Shown here: in pieces, positions 27,909-38,117 of the stretch
Numbering within the stretch: the stretch's first letter is position 1
Layout of the letters: each line of letters begins with the position of its first letter
DNA from: Paracoccaceae bacterium
GTDB taxonomy: Bacteria; Pseudomonadota; Alphaproteobacteria; Rhodobacterales; Rhodobacteraceae
Direction of reading: 5' to 3'
DNA: 64,000 nt
Assembly: GCA_020630695.1 (NCBI GenBank)
Contig: JAHDIS010000003.1
Coordinates: 37,167-101,166 of the forward strand
Program-made: the position numbers and the translations under genes
The notes under the pieces: model-generated
What the model saw: only the letters and a program-made list of their open reading frames with translations
What the model was told of the DNA's origin: nothing
Database searches by the model: none

Positions 27909-29038
27909 AGCATGTCGCGCTGATCTTGTGCCTTTGGTGCAGCGGCGCATACGCCCAATCTGCGGCCGATGCAGCCTCGCAGGCGGCGCGGTCTTTGGAA
28001 ACAGCCTCAGTGCAACTGGACAAGGCCGACAGCGCCCGTGATCGCGTTGCCGCGCTGACCGATGTTGTGCGTGCCTACGAAGACGGGCTGAGCGCGATGC
28101 GGGACGGACTTCGCAAAGCAGCGATCCGCGAAACCGAACTGAGCCGCAAGCTGGCTGCCCAAGAACAGGAAGTTGCCCAATTGCTGGGTGTTCTGACAGC
28201 ATTGGGTGGGCGGGCACAGCCGCAAACCCTGCTGCATCCCGAAGGCCCCTTGGGAACCGCCCGGTCCGGTATGTTGCTGGCCACGGTGACGCCCGCATTG
28301 GCCCAGCAGGCAACTGCCCTGCGCAACGATCTCGAAGAGGTCACGGCCCTGAGGCAAATCCAGCAAAGCGCCGCGAATACTTTGGAGCAGGGCCTTTCTG
28401 GCGTGCAGTCTGCGCGCACAGCCTTGTCCAAGGCCATTGCGGATCGCACTGACCTTCCGCGCCGGTTTACCGAAGACGCGGTGCGTACGGCCATTTTGAT
28501 TGCAGCAACAGAAACGCTCGATGGTTTTGCCAGCGGGCTTAGCCAGATCACCGAAGACGAAGTGCCGCAAAACCTGCCGCGTGTGGCCAACCGCAAGGGA
28601 ACCTTGGCGTTGCCTGCCCGTGGGACGGTTCTGCGCGGGGCGGGACAGGCGGACGCCGCTGGAGTGAAACGTCCGGGTATCGTTTTGGCAACCGAACCAC
28701 GCGCAATTGTCATCACGCCAACCGCCGCCACGATCCGCTATAACGGCCCTCTGCTCGATTATGGACTGGTCACCATTCTGGAGCCGCAAAGCGATCTCTT
28801 GATCGTTTTGGCCGGCTTGTCCGAAGTCTACGGACGCGCCGGAGAGGTCATTCCCGAAGGAAGCCCAGTGGGGCTGATGGGCGGCAATGTTTCGGACAGC
28901 AACACGCTCCTTTCACCAACTGTTGAACAAAACGGCGAAAGGGGTGGCGTCCTGCGTTCGGAAACGCTCTATATAGAGGTAAGAGAAGGCGATGCGCCTG
29001 TCGATCCATTGACGTGGTTCGCAACCGACAAAGGATGA
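27905..29038 (+). CDS. envC: EnvC-like murein hydrolase activator, degenerate LytM domain
   Basis: 377 aa with a signal peptide (about 1-17, ending AYAQ). Residues about 20-170 are coiled coil, the module that binds FtsEX in EnvC proteins. The C-terminal region from about 240 is LytM-like (KRPGIVLATEPRAIVITPTA, SEVYGRAGEVIPEGSPVGLM, LYIEVREG) but lacks the zinc His residues, as in EnvC, which activates amidases rather than cutting peptidoglycan itself. Acts in the periplasm during cell separation. It sits between gpmI and ctpA, a usual order in this group. Confidence 0.85.
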   Translation: MKHVALILCLWCSGAYAQSAADAASQAARSLETASVQLDKADSARDRVAALTDVVRAYEDGLSAMRDGLRKAAIRETELSRKLAAQEQEVAQLLGVLTALGGRAQPQTLLHPEGPLGTARSGMLLATVTPALAQQATALRNDLEEVTALRQIQQSAANTLEQGLSGVQSARTALSKAIADRTDLPRRFTEDAVRTAILIAATETLDGFASGLSQITEDEVPQNLPRVANRKGTLALPARGTVLRGAGQADAAGVKRPGIVLATEPRAIVITPTAATIRYNGPLLDYGLVTILEPQSDLLIVLAGLSEVYGRAGEVIPEGSPVGLMGGNVSDSNTLLSPTVEQNGERGGVLRSETLYIEVREGDAPVDPLTWFATDKG

Positions 29039-29045
29039 TTTGGGA

Positions 29046-30380
29046 ATGAGAAAATTCGTCATGGCCGCTGCTGGCGGCACCTTGGCTTCGGTCATTGCGA
29101 CCACACAGTTCGTTGGCCCCTTGCTGGCCCAGGAAGATAACCGCCCAACCAATGTCTATGAACAGTTGGACCTGTTTGGCGACATCTTTGAACGCATCCG
29201 CGCACAGTATGTCGAAGAAGTGGACGAAGCCGACCTGATCGAAGCTGCGATCAATGGCATGTTGACCTCGCTTGATCCGCATTCGAGCTATCTTCCACCG
29301 GACGACGCGGCCGACATGCGTGTGCAAACGCGCGGCGAATTTGGTGGACTTGGAATCGAAGTCACTCAGGAAGACGGCTTTGTGAAAGTTGTCTCTCCTA
29401 TTGACGACACCCCGGCCGATGCCGCTGGCATCGAAGCCGGCGATTTCATCACCCACGTCGATGGCGAAAGCGTTCTTGGCCTTACACTGGACGAAGCGGT
29501 CGACATGATGCGCGGTCCTGTCGGATCAGAAATCGTAATCACTGTCGTTCGCGAAGGCGAAGACGAGCCCTTCGATGTCTCAATCATTCGCGACACGATC
29601 AAATTGACCGCCGTTCGGTCCCGCGTTCAGGGCGAAACGGTTGTTCTGCGCGTAACGACATTTAACGATCAGACCTTCCCCAACCTGTCGGCCAAGCTGG
29701 CAGAGCGGGTCGAAGAAGTGGGTGGTATCGATGCAGTCAACGGGTTCGTTCTGGATCTGCGCAACAACCCCGGCGGTCTGCTGACACAGGCAATCCGGGT
29801 ATCGGATGCCTTCCTCGAAAAAGGCGAAATCGTCTCGACCCGTGGTCGCAACCCGGCGGATGGTGATCGCTTTAACGCGACGCCCGGCGATCTGGCACAA
29901 GGCAAACCGCTTGTGGTGCTCATCAACGGTGGCTCCGCGTCAGCTTCGGAAATCGTTGCGGGCGCCTTGCAGGATCATCGCCGCGCCATCGTGGTCGGCA
30001 CCAAGAGCTTTGGTAAGGGATCTGTGCAGACCGTCATGCCCCTGCGCGGCGACGGCGCAATGCGCCTGACCACAGCCCGCTACTATACGCCATCGGGCCG
30101 TTCCATTCAGGCATTGGGTGTGTCCCCTGACATCGTTGTTGAACAGCCCCGTCGCCAGCCCGAGGCCGAGGAGGAGGAAGACAACAACGTATTCTCCCGC
30201 TCCGAAGCGGATTTGCGCGGCAGCCTCGACAATGACAGCCTGACCGAAGAAGAAATTCGCCAGATCGAAGCCGATCGCGAAAAGGCCGAAGCCGCAGCAG
30301 CCCTGCGCGAAGAGGACTATCAGCTGGCCTACGCCATCGACATCCTCAAGGGTCTGTCCGCTTTGGGCCCGAAAGAGTAA
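29046..30380 (+). CDS. ctpA: C-terminal processing peptidase, S41 family
   Basis: 444 aa periplasmic serine protease. An N-terminal signal (about 1-28, ending LLAQ) precedes a helical part with [16 protein letters not shown] domain covers about 85-165 ([20 protein letters not shown]). The catalytic Ser lies in [16 protein letters not shown] and the Lys in [13 protein letters not shown]. An acidic tail rich in Glu follows. It may process envelope proteins or peptidoglycan hydrolases together with the EnvC-like neighbour. The ATG at 29046 is preferred to an in-frame TTG two codons earlier. A strong terminator follows. Confidence 0.94.
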   Translation: MRKFVMAAAGGTLASVIATTQFVGPLLAQEDNRPTNVYEQLDLFGDIFERIRAQYVEEVDEADLIEAAINGMLTSLDPHSSYLPPDDAADMRVQTRGEFGGLGIEVTQEDGFVKVVSPIDDTPADAAGIEAGDFITHVDGESVLGLTLDEAVDMMRGPVGSEIVITVVREGEDEPFDVSIIRDTIKLTAVRSRVQGETVVLRVTTFNDQTFPNLSAKLAERVEEVGGIDAVNGFVLDLRNNPGGLLTQAIRVSDAFLEKGEIVSTRGRNPADGDRFNATPGDLAQGKPLVVLINGGSASASEIVAGALQDHRRAIVVGTKSFGKGSVQTVMPLRGDGAMRLTTARYYTPSGRSIQALGVSPDIVVEQPRRQPEAEEEEDNNVFSRSEADLRGSLDNDSLTEEEIRQIEADREKAEAAAALREEDYQLAYAIDILKGLSALGPKE

Positions 30381-30407
30381 GCGCCAACACCGCCTTGGCA
30401 AAACGAG

Positions 30408-30443
30408 GGCCGAAATCTGTGATGGATTTCGGCCTTTTTTATT
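30408..30443 (+). terminator. Rho-independent terminator after ctpA
   Basis: GGCCGAAATC (30408-30417) and GATTTCGGCC (30425-30434) form a perfect 10-bp stem with a 7-nt loop, followed by TTTTTTATTT. It closes the gpmI-envC-ctpA unit ahead of rppH. Confidence 0.93.
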
Positions 30444-30456
30444 TCAGAGGACACTC

Positions 30457-30945
30457 ATGACGCCAGAACAGATCGCACAACTGCCTTACCGCCAGAACGT
30501 TGGCGTGATGCTGATCAACACGGTTGGCCATGCTTTTGTCGGCCAGCGGCTGGACAGCGATATCTCAAGCCCGGCTTGGCAGATGCCACAGGGCGGGATC
30601 GACAAGGGCGAAAGCCCACGCGACGCCGCCCTGCGCGAGCTGGAGGAAGAAACCGGTGTGCTGCCATCACTTGTGACCGTCGAGGCCGAGACAAAAGGAT
30701 GGATTCCTTACGATCTTCCCCATGACCTCGTTCCGAAAATCTGGAAGGGTCGGTTCAAAGGGCAAGAGCAGAAATGGTTCCTGCTACGATTTCACGGCAA
30801 GGACGAACAGGTGAACATTCAGACCCAACACCCGGAGTTCTCGCATTGGCAATGGCTGCATCCGCAGGACGTTCTGGCGCAGATCGTCCCCTTCAAACGG
30901 CATGTGTACGAACAGGTCATTCAGGAATTTCAGGGGCATTTGTGA
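30457..30945 (+). CDS. rppH: RNA pyrophosphohydrolase
   Basis: 162 aa Nudix enzyme that removes pyrophosphate from 5'-triphosphate mRNA ends and starts RNase E-dependent decay. The Nudix box [20 protein letters not shown] continues into TGV with all catalytic residues. The N-terminal [11 protein letters not shown] and WQMPQGG are RppH hallmarks. Its stop overlaps the next start by one base (TGATG). Confidence 0.95.
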   Translation: MTPEQIAQLPYRQNVGVMLINTVGHAFVGQRLDSDISSPAWQMPQGGIDKGESPRDAALRELEEETGVLPSLVTVEAETKGWIPYDLPHDLVPKIWKGRFKGQEQKWFLLRFHGKDEQVNIQTQHPEFSHWQWLHPQDVLAQIVPFKRHVYEQVIQEFQGHL

Positions 30946-31433
30946 TGCGGAACCTCTTGTTCAGTCTTGCTGTTGTTCTGGCCAGTCCGGCCTTCGGCCT
31001 GAGCTGTTTGCCGCCCGATATCGCATCCGATTTCAAGTACGCCAATGACTCGGAAGACATCTGGGTCGTGGTCGAAGGCACTGTTCGTTTCGACGAAAAG
31101 AAGCTGCCCAAGGTCAATATGAAACGGCAGGACAAGACGCCACCTCACACCGATATACCCGCGCGTTTCAAAGGAAAGTCGCTCTCGGACACTGGTTTTG
31201 ACCGAAGGTTCGAAACCCCGATCACACTGCGTATTCAGTGTTTCGGACCATGGTGCGGCGGAGCAAGCAGCGGTGCGAACTATCTGACTTTCCTGAAGAA
31301 GGAAAAAGGCAGCTACGTGATGATGGCCGATCCTTGCGGCGGCATGACCTATCCCGGCGGCTCTGATGACCTGCGCAAAAAGGTTCTGTCCTGCTTTCAG
31401 GGCAAGGCCTGCGATTCCGAACCGCTCCGCTAA
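30945..31433 (+). CDS. Secreted protein of unknown function
   Basis: 162 aa with a signal peptide ([18 protein letters not shown]) and six Cys in the mature part, including IQCFGPWCGG, MADPCGG and SCFQGKACDS, which suit periplasmic disulfides. It is translationally coupled to rppH by TGATG. No family recognised; the rppH link may be only transcriptional. Confidence 0.75.
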   Translation: MRNLLFSLAVVLASPAFGLSCLPPDIASDFKYANDSEDIWVVVEGTVRFDEKKLPKVNMKRQDKTPPHTDIPARFKGKSLSDTGFDRRFETPITLRIQCFGPWCGGASSGANYLTFLKKEKGSYVMMADPCGGMTYPGGSDDLRKKVLSCFQGKACDSEPLR

Positions 31434-31498
31434 ACGCGTACACTGCGATCAAAACGGCACGATGGTCCGCTTGGCCATTTCTGAGAACTGTTCCAGGT

Positions 31499-31780
31499 GT
31501 GGTGCGCAGGCAGGTCCGGCAGGGGCTGGTGTCGCATGGCTTTGGCCGATTGCCTGCTGACGAACGACTGAAATGGTTCGGGTCTGATCTTGATGCGATT
31601 GCAGGGCAGCCGGGCGATCAGGCGTTTCTGTTTGGGCTTGTTCCCTGCGCTGTCGCTGCCTGCGTCATGCCATTCCTCTGTGTGCTAGATCGATTGCCAT
31701 CAGACACGCAATTGCGGCGCGCCGTGCGTTCTAATGCACGGCTTATGGCCTATGTGGCGCGTAGGCGCGCTGCACTTTAA
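31499..31780 (+). CDS. Possible small protein
   Basis: 93-codon open frame from a GTG, with an AGG 2-3 nt upstream only. It contains a hydrophobic stretch (FGLVPCAVAACVMPFLCV) and a basic C-terminus (AYVARRRAAL). Its stop lies 11 nt from the convergent rnr stop. Composition is compatible with coding but start and family are unsupported; it could be a remnant of something longer. Confidence 0.35.
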   Translation: MVRRQVRQGLVSHGFGRLPADERLKWFGSDLDAIAGQPGDQAFLFGLVPCAVAACVMPFLCVLDRLPSDTQLRRAVRSNARLMAYVARRRAAL

Positions 31781-31790
31781 CCCCGTACGA

Positions 31791-34094
31791 TCACTTGCGA
31801 CGCTGCCGCGTAACCTTGCGCTTGGTCTTGGCGTCTTTCTTTTTCGCCTTTGCCTGCTTGCGTTTGGGGCCAGAGCCAGATTTTCCCCGGCTCTTGCCAC
31901 CTGGTCTGCCACGACCTCTACCCCGTCCAGAAGGAACGACGCTTTCGTAGGCTTCATCTTCGATTTCCAACATCTCGAAGGCGATGCCACCGGTGACCGG
32001 TGCCGCCTCGACCAGCTTGACCCTTGCCCGCATGCCAAGCGCAATAATGCGCCCAGTGTCCGACCCCATCAGGGTGCCCGCATCCCGGTCAAAATGGAAA
32101 TATTCCCGTCCCAGCGTACTGATCGGAACCAGTCCATCTGCACCGGATTCATCTAGCTTTACGAAAACGCCAAATTTGGCAATTCCGCTGATCCTTCCAG
32201 TGAATTCCGCGCCCACACGATCCGACAGGAACGCAGCGAGATAGCGATCCGTTGTATCGCGCTCCGCCATCATGGATCGGCGCTCGGTGTCTGAAATATG
32301 CTGGGCGGTTTGCTCCAATCCCTCGATTTCGTGCGGCGTAAGCCCGTCATCTCCCCAACCATGGGCCGTGATCAAAGCACGATGCACGATCAGATCCGAA
32401 TAGCGCCGAATGGGCGACGTGAAATGCGCATAGTTCTGAAGCGCCAAACCAAAATGCCCAAAATTCTTGGGGCTGTAGTAGGCCTGTGTCATGCTGCGCA
32501 GCGTCGAGATATTGATAAGCTCAGCATCATCACTGCCCGCCGCATCGTGCAAAAGCTTGTTCAGATGGGCCGTCTTGAGCACCTGACCCTTGGCCAGCGT
32601 GAACCCGGCAGACGCCGCCGTGTCGCGCAGGCTTTCCAGCTTGTCGTCCGGCGGTTCTTCGTGAACGCGGAACAGCAAAGGGGTCTTCTTGGCGATCAGG
32701 GTTTCAGCCGCAGCGACATTGGCCAAGACCATGCACTCTTCGATCAAACGGTGCGCATCCAGACGTTCAGAAAAGTCCACGGACTGCACTTTGCCGTCGT
32801 CATCCAGAACGACCTTACGCTCTGGCAGGTCCAGATCAAGCGGCTGACGTCGATCCCGTGCAGAACGCAAGGCAGCATAGGCCGCGTACAATGGCCGGAT
32901 AATCGGGCTGACCAAATCAGCTGTACGCTCGTTTGGCGCGCCCTCCATCGCGGCCTGCACCTCTTGGTAATTGAGCGAGGCAGGCGACCGCATCAATCCG
33001 CGGTGAAACCGGTGCGACAGCTTGTTGCCATCGCTGTCCAGCTTTATTTCGACCGCGATACAGGCACGCGGTACACCCTCATGCAGGCTGCACAAATCCC
33101 CAGACAACCGATCGGGCAGCATCGGCACAACGCGATCGGGGAAATAACTGGAATTGCCGCGCTTGCGCGCCTCGCGATCAAGCGCCGTGCCCGGTTGCAC
33201 GTAGTGCGCCACGTCGGCAATGGCGACCCACAGGATATGACCGCCCTTGTTCTTGGGGTCATCATCCGCGCAGGCGTAGACCGCGTCATCGTGGTCCCGC
33301 GCATCGTGTGGGTCAATCGTGACCAAGGGCATGTCGCGCAAATCTGTGCGGTTCTTCATGCCAGCCGGTTTCATACCATCCGCTTCGGCCAGCACCTCGG
33401 GCGGGAAATCATCCGGAATTCCGTGCTGGTGAATTGCAATCAACGATACGGCGCGCGGCGCGGTCGGATCGCCGAGGCGCAGAGTGATGCGGGCTTTGGG
33501 CAGTCCCATACGTCCCTTGGGCCCGGCCTGCTCCCCTTCGACCAATTCGCCATCTTTGGCGCCGCCGGTTGCATCGGGGGCCACCATCCACTCACGGTCT
33601 GATCCTTTGTCGATCGGCAGAATGCGCCCACCTTCGGCACCCTTGCGGAAAATGCCTACCACCTTGCGCGGGCTGGTCCCAATGCGGCGGATCAGGCGTG
33701 CTTCGTAGTTGTGATCTTCCTCATGCACCACCTGCAGACGCGCGAGTATGCGGTCGCCTTCACCCAGCGCCGGATCAGATTCGCGGGGCACATAGAGCAC
33801 AACAGGTTCCACACCCTCGCCGTGCCATTCCATGGGCTTGGCAAAGAGATCACCGCTGCTATTCGGTTCAAGCATCTGCAGCACACTGACCGGAGGCAAC
33901 CGATCCGGGTCGCGATAGGTTTGCTTACGCTTTTCCAGATGCCCTTCTTCTGCCAACTCCTTAAGCATGCGTTTGAGATCGATGCGCGCAGCGCCCTTGA
34001 TGCCAAAAGCCTTGGCAATGTCTCGTTTCGCGGTGAGGGTCGGGTTTTCGGATATCCAGTCGAGAATATCCGCCTTGCTTGGCAGCTTTGTCAT
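31791..34094 (-). CDS. rnr: Ribonuclease R
   Basis: 767 aa processive 3'-5' exoribonuclease that degrades structured RNA. An N-terminal winged-helix (TAKRDIAKAFGIKGAARIDL) is followed by cold-shock domains. The RNB catalytic core has LVTIDPHDARDHDDAVYA with the metal Asp residues. An S1 domain (EFTGRISGIAKFGVFVKLDE) is near 640, and a Lys/Arg-rich tail of about 45 residues ends the protein. Monocistronic. Confidence 0.97.
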   Translation of the reverse strand: MTKLPSKADILDWISENPTLTAKRDIAKAFGIKGAARIDLKRMLKELAEEGHLEKRKQTYRDPDRLPPVSVLQMLEPNSSGDLFAKPMEWHGEGVEPVVLYVPRESDPALGEGDRILARLQVVHEEDHNYEARLIRRIGTSPRKVVGIFRKGAEGGRILPIDKGSDREWMVAPDATGGAKDGELVEGEQAGPKGRMGLPKARITLRLGDPTAPRAVSLIAIHQHGIPDDFPPEVLAEADGMKPAGMKNRTDLRDMPLVTIDPHDARDHDDAVYACADDDPKNKGGHILWVAIADVAHYVQPGTALDREARKRGNSSYFPDRVVPMLPDRLSGDLCSLHEGVPRACIAVEIKLDSDGNKLSHRFHRGLMRSPASLNYQEVQAAMEGAPNERTADLVSPIIRPLYAAYAALRSARDRRQPLDLDLPERKVVLDDDGKVQSVDFSERLDAHRLIEECMVLANVAAAETLIAKKTPLLFRVHEEPPDDKLESLRDTAASAGFTLAKGQVLKTAHLNKLLHDAAGSDDAELINISTLRSMTQAYYSPKNFGHFGLALQNYAHFTSPIRRYSDLIVHRALITAHGWGDDGLTPHEIEGLEQTAQHISDTERRSMMAERDTTDRYLAAFLSDRVGAEFTGRISGIAKFGVFVKLDESGADGLVPISTLGREYFHFDRDAGTLMGSDTGRIIALGMRARVKLVEAAPVTGGIAFEMLEIEDEAYESVVPSGRGRGRGRPGGKSRGKSGSGPKRKQAKAKKKDAKTKRKVTRQRRK

Positions 34095-34141
34095 GCTTCT
34101 GCCCTAACATGCGCGCAAGGTGGCGTCATCCACTGAAACCA

Positions 34142-34717
34142 CTAGATCCGGCCGAGATCTTCCGCCGTATCCACATCAACCAATTCATCCACCAGAGCAA
34201 TTCGAGCGCCACGCAAAGACGCCATTGAATCGGCCAGCGCATTGGCCGAAGACCATCGCACACCAGCGAACAAACCGGCGGGTACATGCGCGGCATTGTG
34301 AACGCCGACCAACCAATAGCCACCATCATCTGACGGACCGAAAACAGCATCATGATCCCCCAGCGCCCGAAAGGCCCGCCAGATGGCCGCAGGTGTGATG
34401 CTAGGTATGTCCGCACCAATCACGCAAACCGGGCCGGGCGGCGCAGCGCGCATCATCCGGGCCATGCGATCACCCAGATTTCCGGGACCTTGTGGCAAAC
34501 GTTCGTATTGCGCGGGAAAACACCGGCTGTTCACGGCGCCGTCCGGCGCCACGGCCAAAACAACATCCCAGCGGGGATCGCTCAGTTTGCGCAGCAATCG
34601 GCGCACCGCATGGCGAAACCACCACGCAGACGCCGTCAGACCAATATCGCGACCCAGGCGGGTTTTTACCCGGCCTGCACGCGGTTCCTTGACCATGATG
34701 ATCAGCGTTCGGTTCAC
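34142..34717 (-). CDS. DUF2064 / TIGR04282-type glycosyltransferase-like protein
   Basis: 191 aa nucleotide-diphospho-sugar-transferase-like fold. LIIMVKEPRAGRVKTRLG at the N-terminus and VIGADIPSIT with GPSDDGGYWLVGV are the DUF2064 motifs. In other bacteria members lie in arsenosugar-type clusters, but no such genes are near here. Its start overlaps the GNAT gene by 4 nt. Substrate unknown. Confidence 0.87.
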   Translation of the reverse strand: MNRTLIIMVKEPRAGRVKTRLGRDIGLTASAWWFRHAVRRLLRKLSDPRWDVVLAVAPDGAVNSRCFPAQYERLPQGPGNLGDRMARMMRAAPPGPVCVIGADIPSITPAAIWRAFRALGDHDAVFGPSDDGGYWLVGVHNAAHVPAGLFAGVRWSSANALADSMASLRGARIALVDELVDVDTAEDLGRI

Positions 34718-35136
34718 AGCGGGCGCACCATGTCGCGATGTGGAATCCCCGCATCGTCGTATTGGTCACCACGAGCTTCGAAACCCAACTTCTCATAGAA
34801 CGGAATAGCATGGTCCTGCGCGCTCAAATATGCCTGCGTCAGCTTTGGGGTCCGGGCAAATAGCGTAAGACTGGCATCGATCAAAGCTTCGCCCAATCCG
34901 CGACCGCGATAGGATTTGAGAACACAGATCCGCCCGATCTTTCCGGTCGCACCATCATACAGCAACCGCGCCGTGGCGACCGGTTGATCTCCGTCGCGAA
35001 CCAAAAGATGCGTTGCCTCTTGGTCCAGATCATCCCATTCGTCAGCCTCGGCGATGCCTTGCTCTTCAATGAAGACCGCGCGACGCAGAGCATGGCAGGC
35101 GTCAATGTCCTGCGTGGTCTCAATCTGGAAACTCAT
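34714..35136 (-). CDS. GNAT-family N-acetyltransferase
   Basis: 140 aa with the acetyl-CoA site [19 protein letters not shown] (V-x-x-x-x-R-G-x-G) and a C-terminal [20 protein letters not shown] typical of ElaA/YjcF-like acetyltransferases. It is coupled by 4-nt overlaps to dapE upstream and the DUF2064 gene downstream, forming dapE-GNAT-DUF2064. Acceptor unknown. Confidence 0.9.
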   Translation of the reverse strand: MSFQIETTQDIDACHALRRAVFIEEQGIAEADEWDDLDQEATHLLVRDGDQPVATARLLYDGATGKIGRICVLKSYRGRGLGEALIDASLTLFARTPKLTQAYLSAQDHAIPFYEKLGFEARGDQYDDAGIPHRDMVRPL

Positions 35137-36281
35137 GCAAAATAGTCGCGCAAAATGCGTCCGTAGATCGACTTCAGCTGGTGAATTTGCGCCACTTCCA
35201 CCCGTTCATCAACGGCGTGCATGGTTTTCCCAACAAGCCCGAATTCCACCACAGGGCAATGGTTCTTTACGAACCGCGCATCCGACGTCCCACCCGTCGT
35301 GGAAAGCTCGGGGACCTGATTTGTTTCGACCTGCACAGCCTGACCAATCAAATTGGACAACGGTCCGGGTGGCGTCAGGAAGCTTTCACCGGAAATCTTG
35401 ATTTTGACCTCGGTTTGCGTGCCAAACTCTTTGTCCACGGCCGCAGCCTCTTGGTGCAACCACTGGGAAAGATCCGCGCCGCTATGCGTGTCGTTGAACC
35501 GGATATTCACACAGGCAGTTGTCTCGGCTGGAATAACGTTGGTTGCGCTATTGCCGGTCTCGATGCTGACCAGGGCAAGGGTCGAGGCATCAAAGTGGTC
35601 TGTGCCTTCATCCAAGACATGAGAGCAAAGCCGGTCTGACAGACGGGCCACCGCTGGCATCGGATTCAATGCGCGGTGCGGATAGGCCGAATGCCCCTGT
35701 TTGCCCCGTACCGTGAACCATGCTGTCAAGGAACCGCGGCGGCCAATCTTCATCATCTGCCCCATGTAGTCAGGGCTGGTCGGCTCTCCTACGAGGCATA
35801 CAGACATTTGCTCGCCCTGTTCCTGCATCCAATCCAGCAGGGCCACAGTTCCATCAACGGCATCGCCCTCTTCGTCTCCGGTGATCGTCAGGATCACGGC
35901 CCCTTCGGGTGGCGTTTCGCGCACAAATTCGACCGCAGCAGCAGCAAAGGCCGCGACGCCTGATTTCATGTCAGTCGTTCCGCGCCCGTACATGAAGCCA
36001 TCGATGATTTCCGCGCCAAAAGGATCCTGGGTCCAATCTTCGATGCGGCCCAAAGGCACGACATCCGTGTGACCATTGAAACCAAAACTCCGGTCTGCTC
36101 CCTTATCGCCCCAACGAGCAAACAAATTGCTGACACCGCCTCGATCAACACGGGCGCAAAAGAAGCCTGCGTCTTCCAGCAGCGCTCGCAGTAAGACCAA
36201 TGCACCGCCTTCCTCTGGCGTCACCGAAGGGCAGCGAACCAGAGAAGCGGTCAATTCAACTGGGCAAATGGGTGATGTCAT
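35133..36281 (-). CDS. dapE: Succinyl-diaminopimelate desuccinylase
   Basis: 382 aa M20-family zinc enzyme that removes succinate from N-succinyl-LL-2,6-diaminopimelate in lysine and peptidoglycan synthesis. [12 protein letters not shown] gives the first zinc His, [11 protein letters not shown] the catalytic Glu pair, and [20 protein letters not shown] the dimer/zinc region near the C-terminus. It works in the same pathway as dapD and asd, which are at separate sites in the window. Confidence 0.97.
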   Translation of the reverse strand: MTSPICPVELTASLVRCPSVTPEEGGALVLLRALLEDAGFFCARVDRGGVSNLFARWGDKGADRSFGFNGHTDVVPLGRIEDWTQDPFGAEIIDGFMYGRGTTDMKSGVAAFAAAAVEFVRETPPEGAVILTITGDEEGDAVDGTVALLDWMQEQGEQMSVCLVGEPTSPDYMGQMMKIGRRGSLTAWFTVRGKQGHSAYPHRALNPMPAVARLSDRLCSHVLDEGTDHFDASTLALVSIETGNSATNVIPAETTACVNIRFNDTHSGADLSQWLHQEAAAVDKEFGTQTEVKIKISGESFLTPPGPLSNLIGQAVQVETNQVPELSTTGGTSDARFVKNHCPVVEFGLVGKTMHAVDERVEVAQIHQLKSIYGRILRDYFA

Positions 36282-36542
36282 CTAGCAAGCTCCGGCGATT
36301 TTGCCACAGGGCTAACGCGCAGAGCCGCCAATGGCAAATGTGACAGAAATACATCGCGAATTCGGCCATTTAGGGGCCGCAACCATGAGTTTTGATTCAC
36401 AAACACAAGCATTGCGTGCTAAGAAAAATTATAAAACAACAAAAATGCCGTAGGCAGGCGAGCAGATACACCCGCAAATCAAGAGGCCAAAAAGGCCCGT
36501 TTGCAAGGGAACCCATGCCTTCGGTCGGAGAGTGAGTCAGGC
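36282..36542. other. 261-nt divergent intergenic region upstream of the Hint genes
   Basis: Contains an A/T-rich patch around 36420-36455 suitable for a promoter, and a small GGCC-AAAAA-GGCC hairpin at about 36485-36497. A 22-codon frame beginning at 36385 with AGGGG upstream is noted but not called. Confidence 0.45.
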
Positions 36543-38117
36543 ATGGTTGCAGCGTCCGAGCTGCCGATCAACATCAATGCCAGTGCAATCCAGATGGCGC
36601 AAACCATCATGGGTGACGGTGTTACTGTTGTCTCGGCCAGTTACACAGGAGACGGTCGGTCTTCGGGTATCTATTCTGATGGACTGGCGACATCGCCCGG
36701 CGTGACGCCTTCGGATACGGGGGTTATCCTGTCGACAGGACGCGCCCAGGATTTCACAAACTCTTCGGGCCAATCGAACCAAAGCAGCAACACCAGCACA
36801 AATACGTCCGGACCGAATGGAAACCCGCAGTTCAATGCGGCCGCCGGGACACGCACGTACGACGCGTCCTATATCGACATTGATTTTATTCCCACCGGAT
36901 CGACCATGACGATCCAGTTTGTGTTTTCGTCAGAGGAATACCCAGAGTTCCAGAACTCAGTTTATCAGGATTTTGTAGGCGTTTGGGTGAACGGCGCACA
37001 AGTCGACATGACAATTGGCGACGGTGACATTGATCCAAACAACCTGAACGCCAACAGCAACGAAAATCTGTTCTTCGACAACACCAACGACGACTACAAC
37101 ACCGAAATGGACGGTTTTACCGTGACCATGACATTGACCATGAATGTCACACCCGGTGTTGTGAACTCGATCCGGATTGGCGTCGCGGATGTTGGAGACT
37201 CAAGCTACGACTCGAACCTGCTGATCGCAGCCGACAGCGTGCAGACGGTTCTTGTCGCGCAAGATGACAGTGTCGAAATCTATCCCAATGGCACCAAGAC
37301 GATTGACGCGCTGGCCAATGACGACAATGCCACCGGCGGCACGCTAACGATCACTCATATCAACGGCGTTGCAGTATCGGCTGGCGACACCGTGACCTTG
37401 AATACGGGCCAGCAGGTCACGCTGAATGCCGATGGAACGATGACAATCACCGGTGATGGTGACGTCGAAACGGTGAACTATACCTACACGGTCGAAAGCT
37501 CTACCGGTCAATCCGATGTCGGCTTTGTAACGGTTGAATCCGTGCCCTGTTTTGTGGCTGGAACTTCGATTGCCACCCCCGACGGCCCGCGTGCCGTCGA
37601 AGACCTGCGGGCAGGTGATATTGTTTTGACCCGTGACAACGGTCCACAGGAAATACGCTGGCGCGGCGAGCGCATCATCGAAGCCACCGGGGCTTTGGCA
37701 CCGGTCCGTATTTCGGCAGGCGCCATGGGTGATCACGCGGCAGTACTGGTGTCCCCACAACACCGGATACTGGTACAGGACGTGATGGCCCACCTGCTCT
37801 TTGAAGATCCCGAGGTTCTGGCCGCGGCAAAGCATCTTGTGAACGACAGTTCGATCCGCGTGGTTGAAGGCGGAACCGTTCACTATGTGCACTTGCTGTT
37901 TGATCAGCATGAGTTGATTTGGGCCAATGGTCTGCTCAGCGAAAGCTTCTTGCCCGGGCCACAAACATCCGGTTTGTTCGAGGCGGAAACACTGGCCGAG
38001 ATCGTGTCTATCTTTCCTGAACTCGACCCAGGAACGGGTGAAGGCTACGGTCCACCCGCCAGGCGCATCCTGCAGGGCTATGAGGCACGCATGCTTGCGA
38101 ATGGGTTCGCGGCATGA
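36543..38117 (+). CDS. Choice-of-anchor L protein with C-terminal Hint domain
   Basis: 524 aa. Residues about 1-250 resemble the choice-of-anchor-L domain of secreted proteins, with PSDTGVILSTGRA, FVFSSEEYPEFQ and IRIGVADVGDSSYDSNLL and many Asn/Asp. A short cadherin-like repeat follows (residues about 255-330). The Hint domain starts at Cys336 in CFVAGTSIATPDGPRAVEDL, with the block-B His407 in VSPQHR, so self-cleavage at Cys336 is conceivable. There is no classical signal peptide; such proteins often leave by type I secretion. The start at 36543 is the first ATG in frame. It overlaps the next Hint gene by 4 nt. Confidence 0.83.
   Translation: MVAASELPININASAIQMAQTIMGDGVTVVSASYTGDGRSSGIYSDGLATSPGVTPSDTGVILSTGRAQDFTNSSGQSNQSSNTSTNTSGPNGNPQFNAAAGTRTYDASYIDIDFIPTGSTMTIQFVFSSEEYPEFQNSVYQDFVGVWVNGAQVDMTIGDGDIDPNNLNANSNENLFFDNTNDDYNTEMDGFTVTMTLTMNVTPGVVNSIRIGVADVGDSSYDSNLLIAADSVQTVLVAQDDSVEIYPNGTKTIDALANDDNATGGTLTITHINGVAVSAGDTVTLNTGQQVTLNADGTMTITGDGDVETVNYTYTVESSTGQSDVGFVTVESVPCFVAGTSIATPDGPRAVEDLRAGDIVLTRDNGPQEIRWRGERIIEATGALAPVRISAGAMGDHAAVLVSPQHRILVQDVMAHLLFEDPEVLAAAKHLVNDSSIRVVEGGTVHYVHLLFDQHELIWANGLLSESFLPGPQTSGLFEAETLAEIVSIFPELDPGTGEGYGPPARRILQGYEARMLANGFAA

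Noticed and set aside
36385..36453. 22-codon frame in front of the Hint operon, with AGGGG upstream
   Set aside because: Too short to judge; might be a leader peptide but nothing else supports it.
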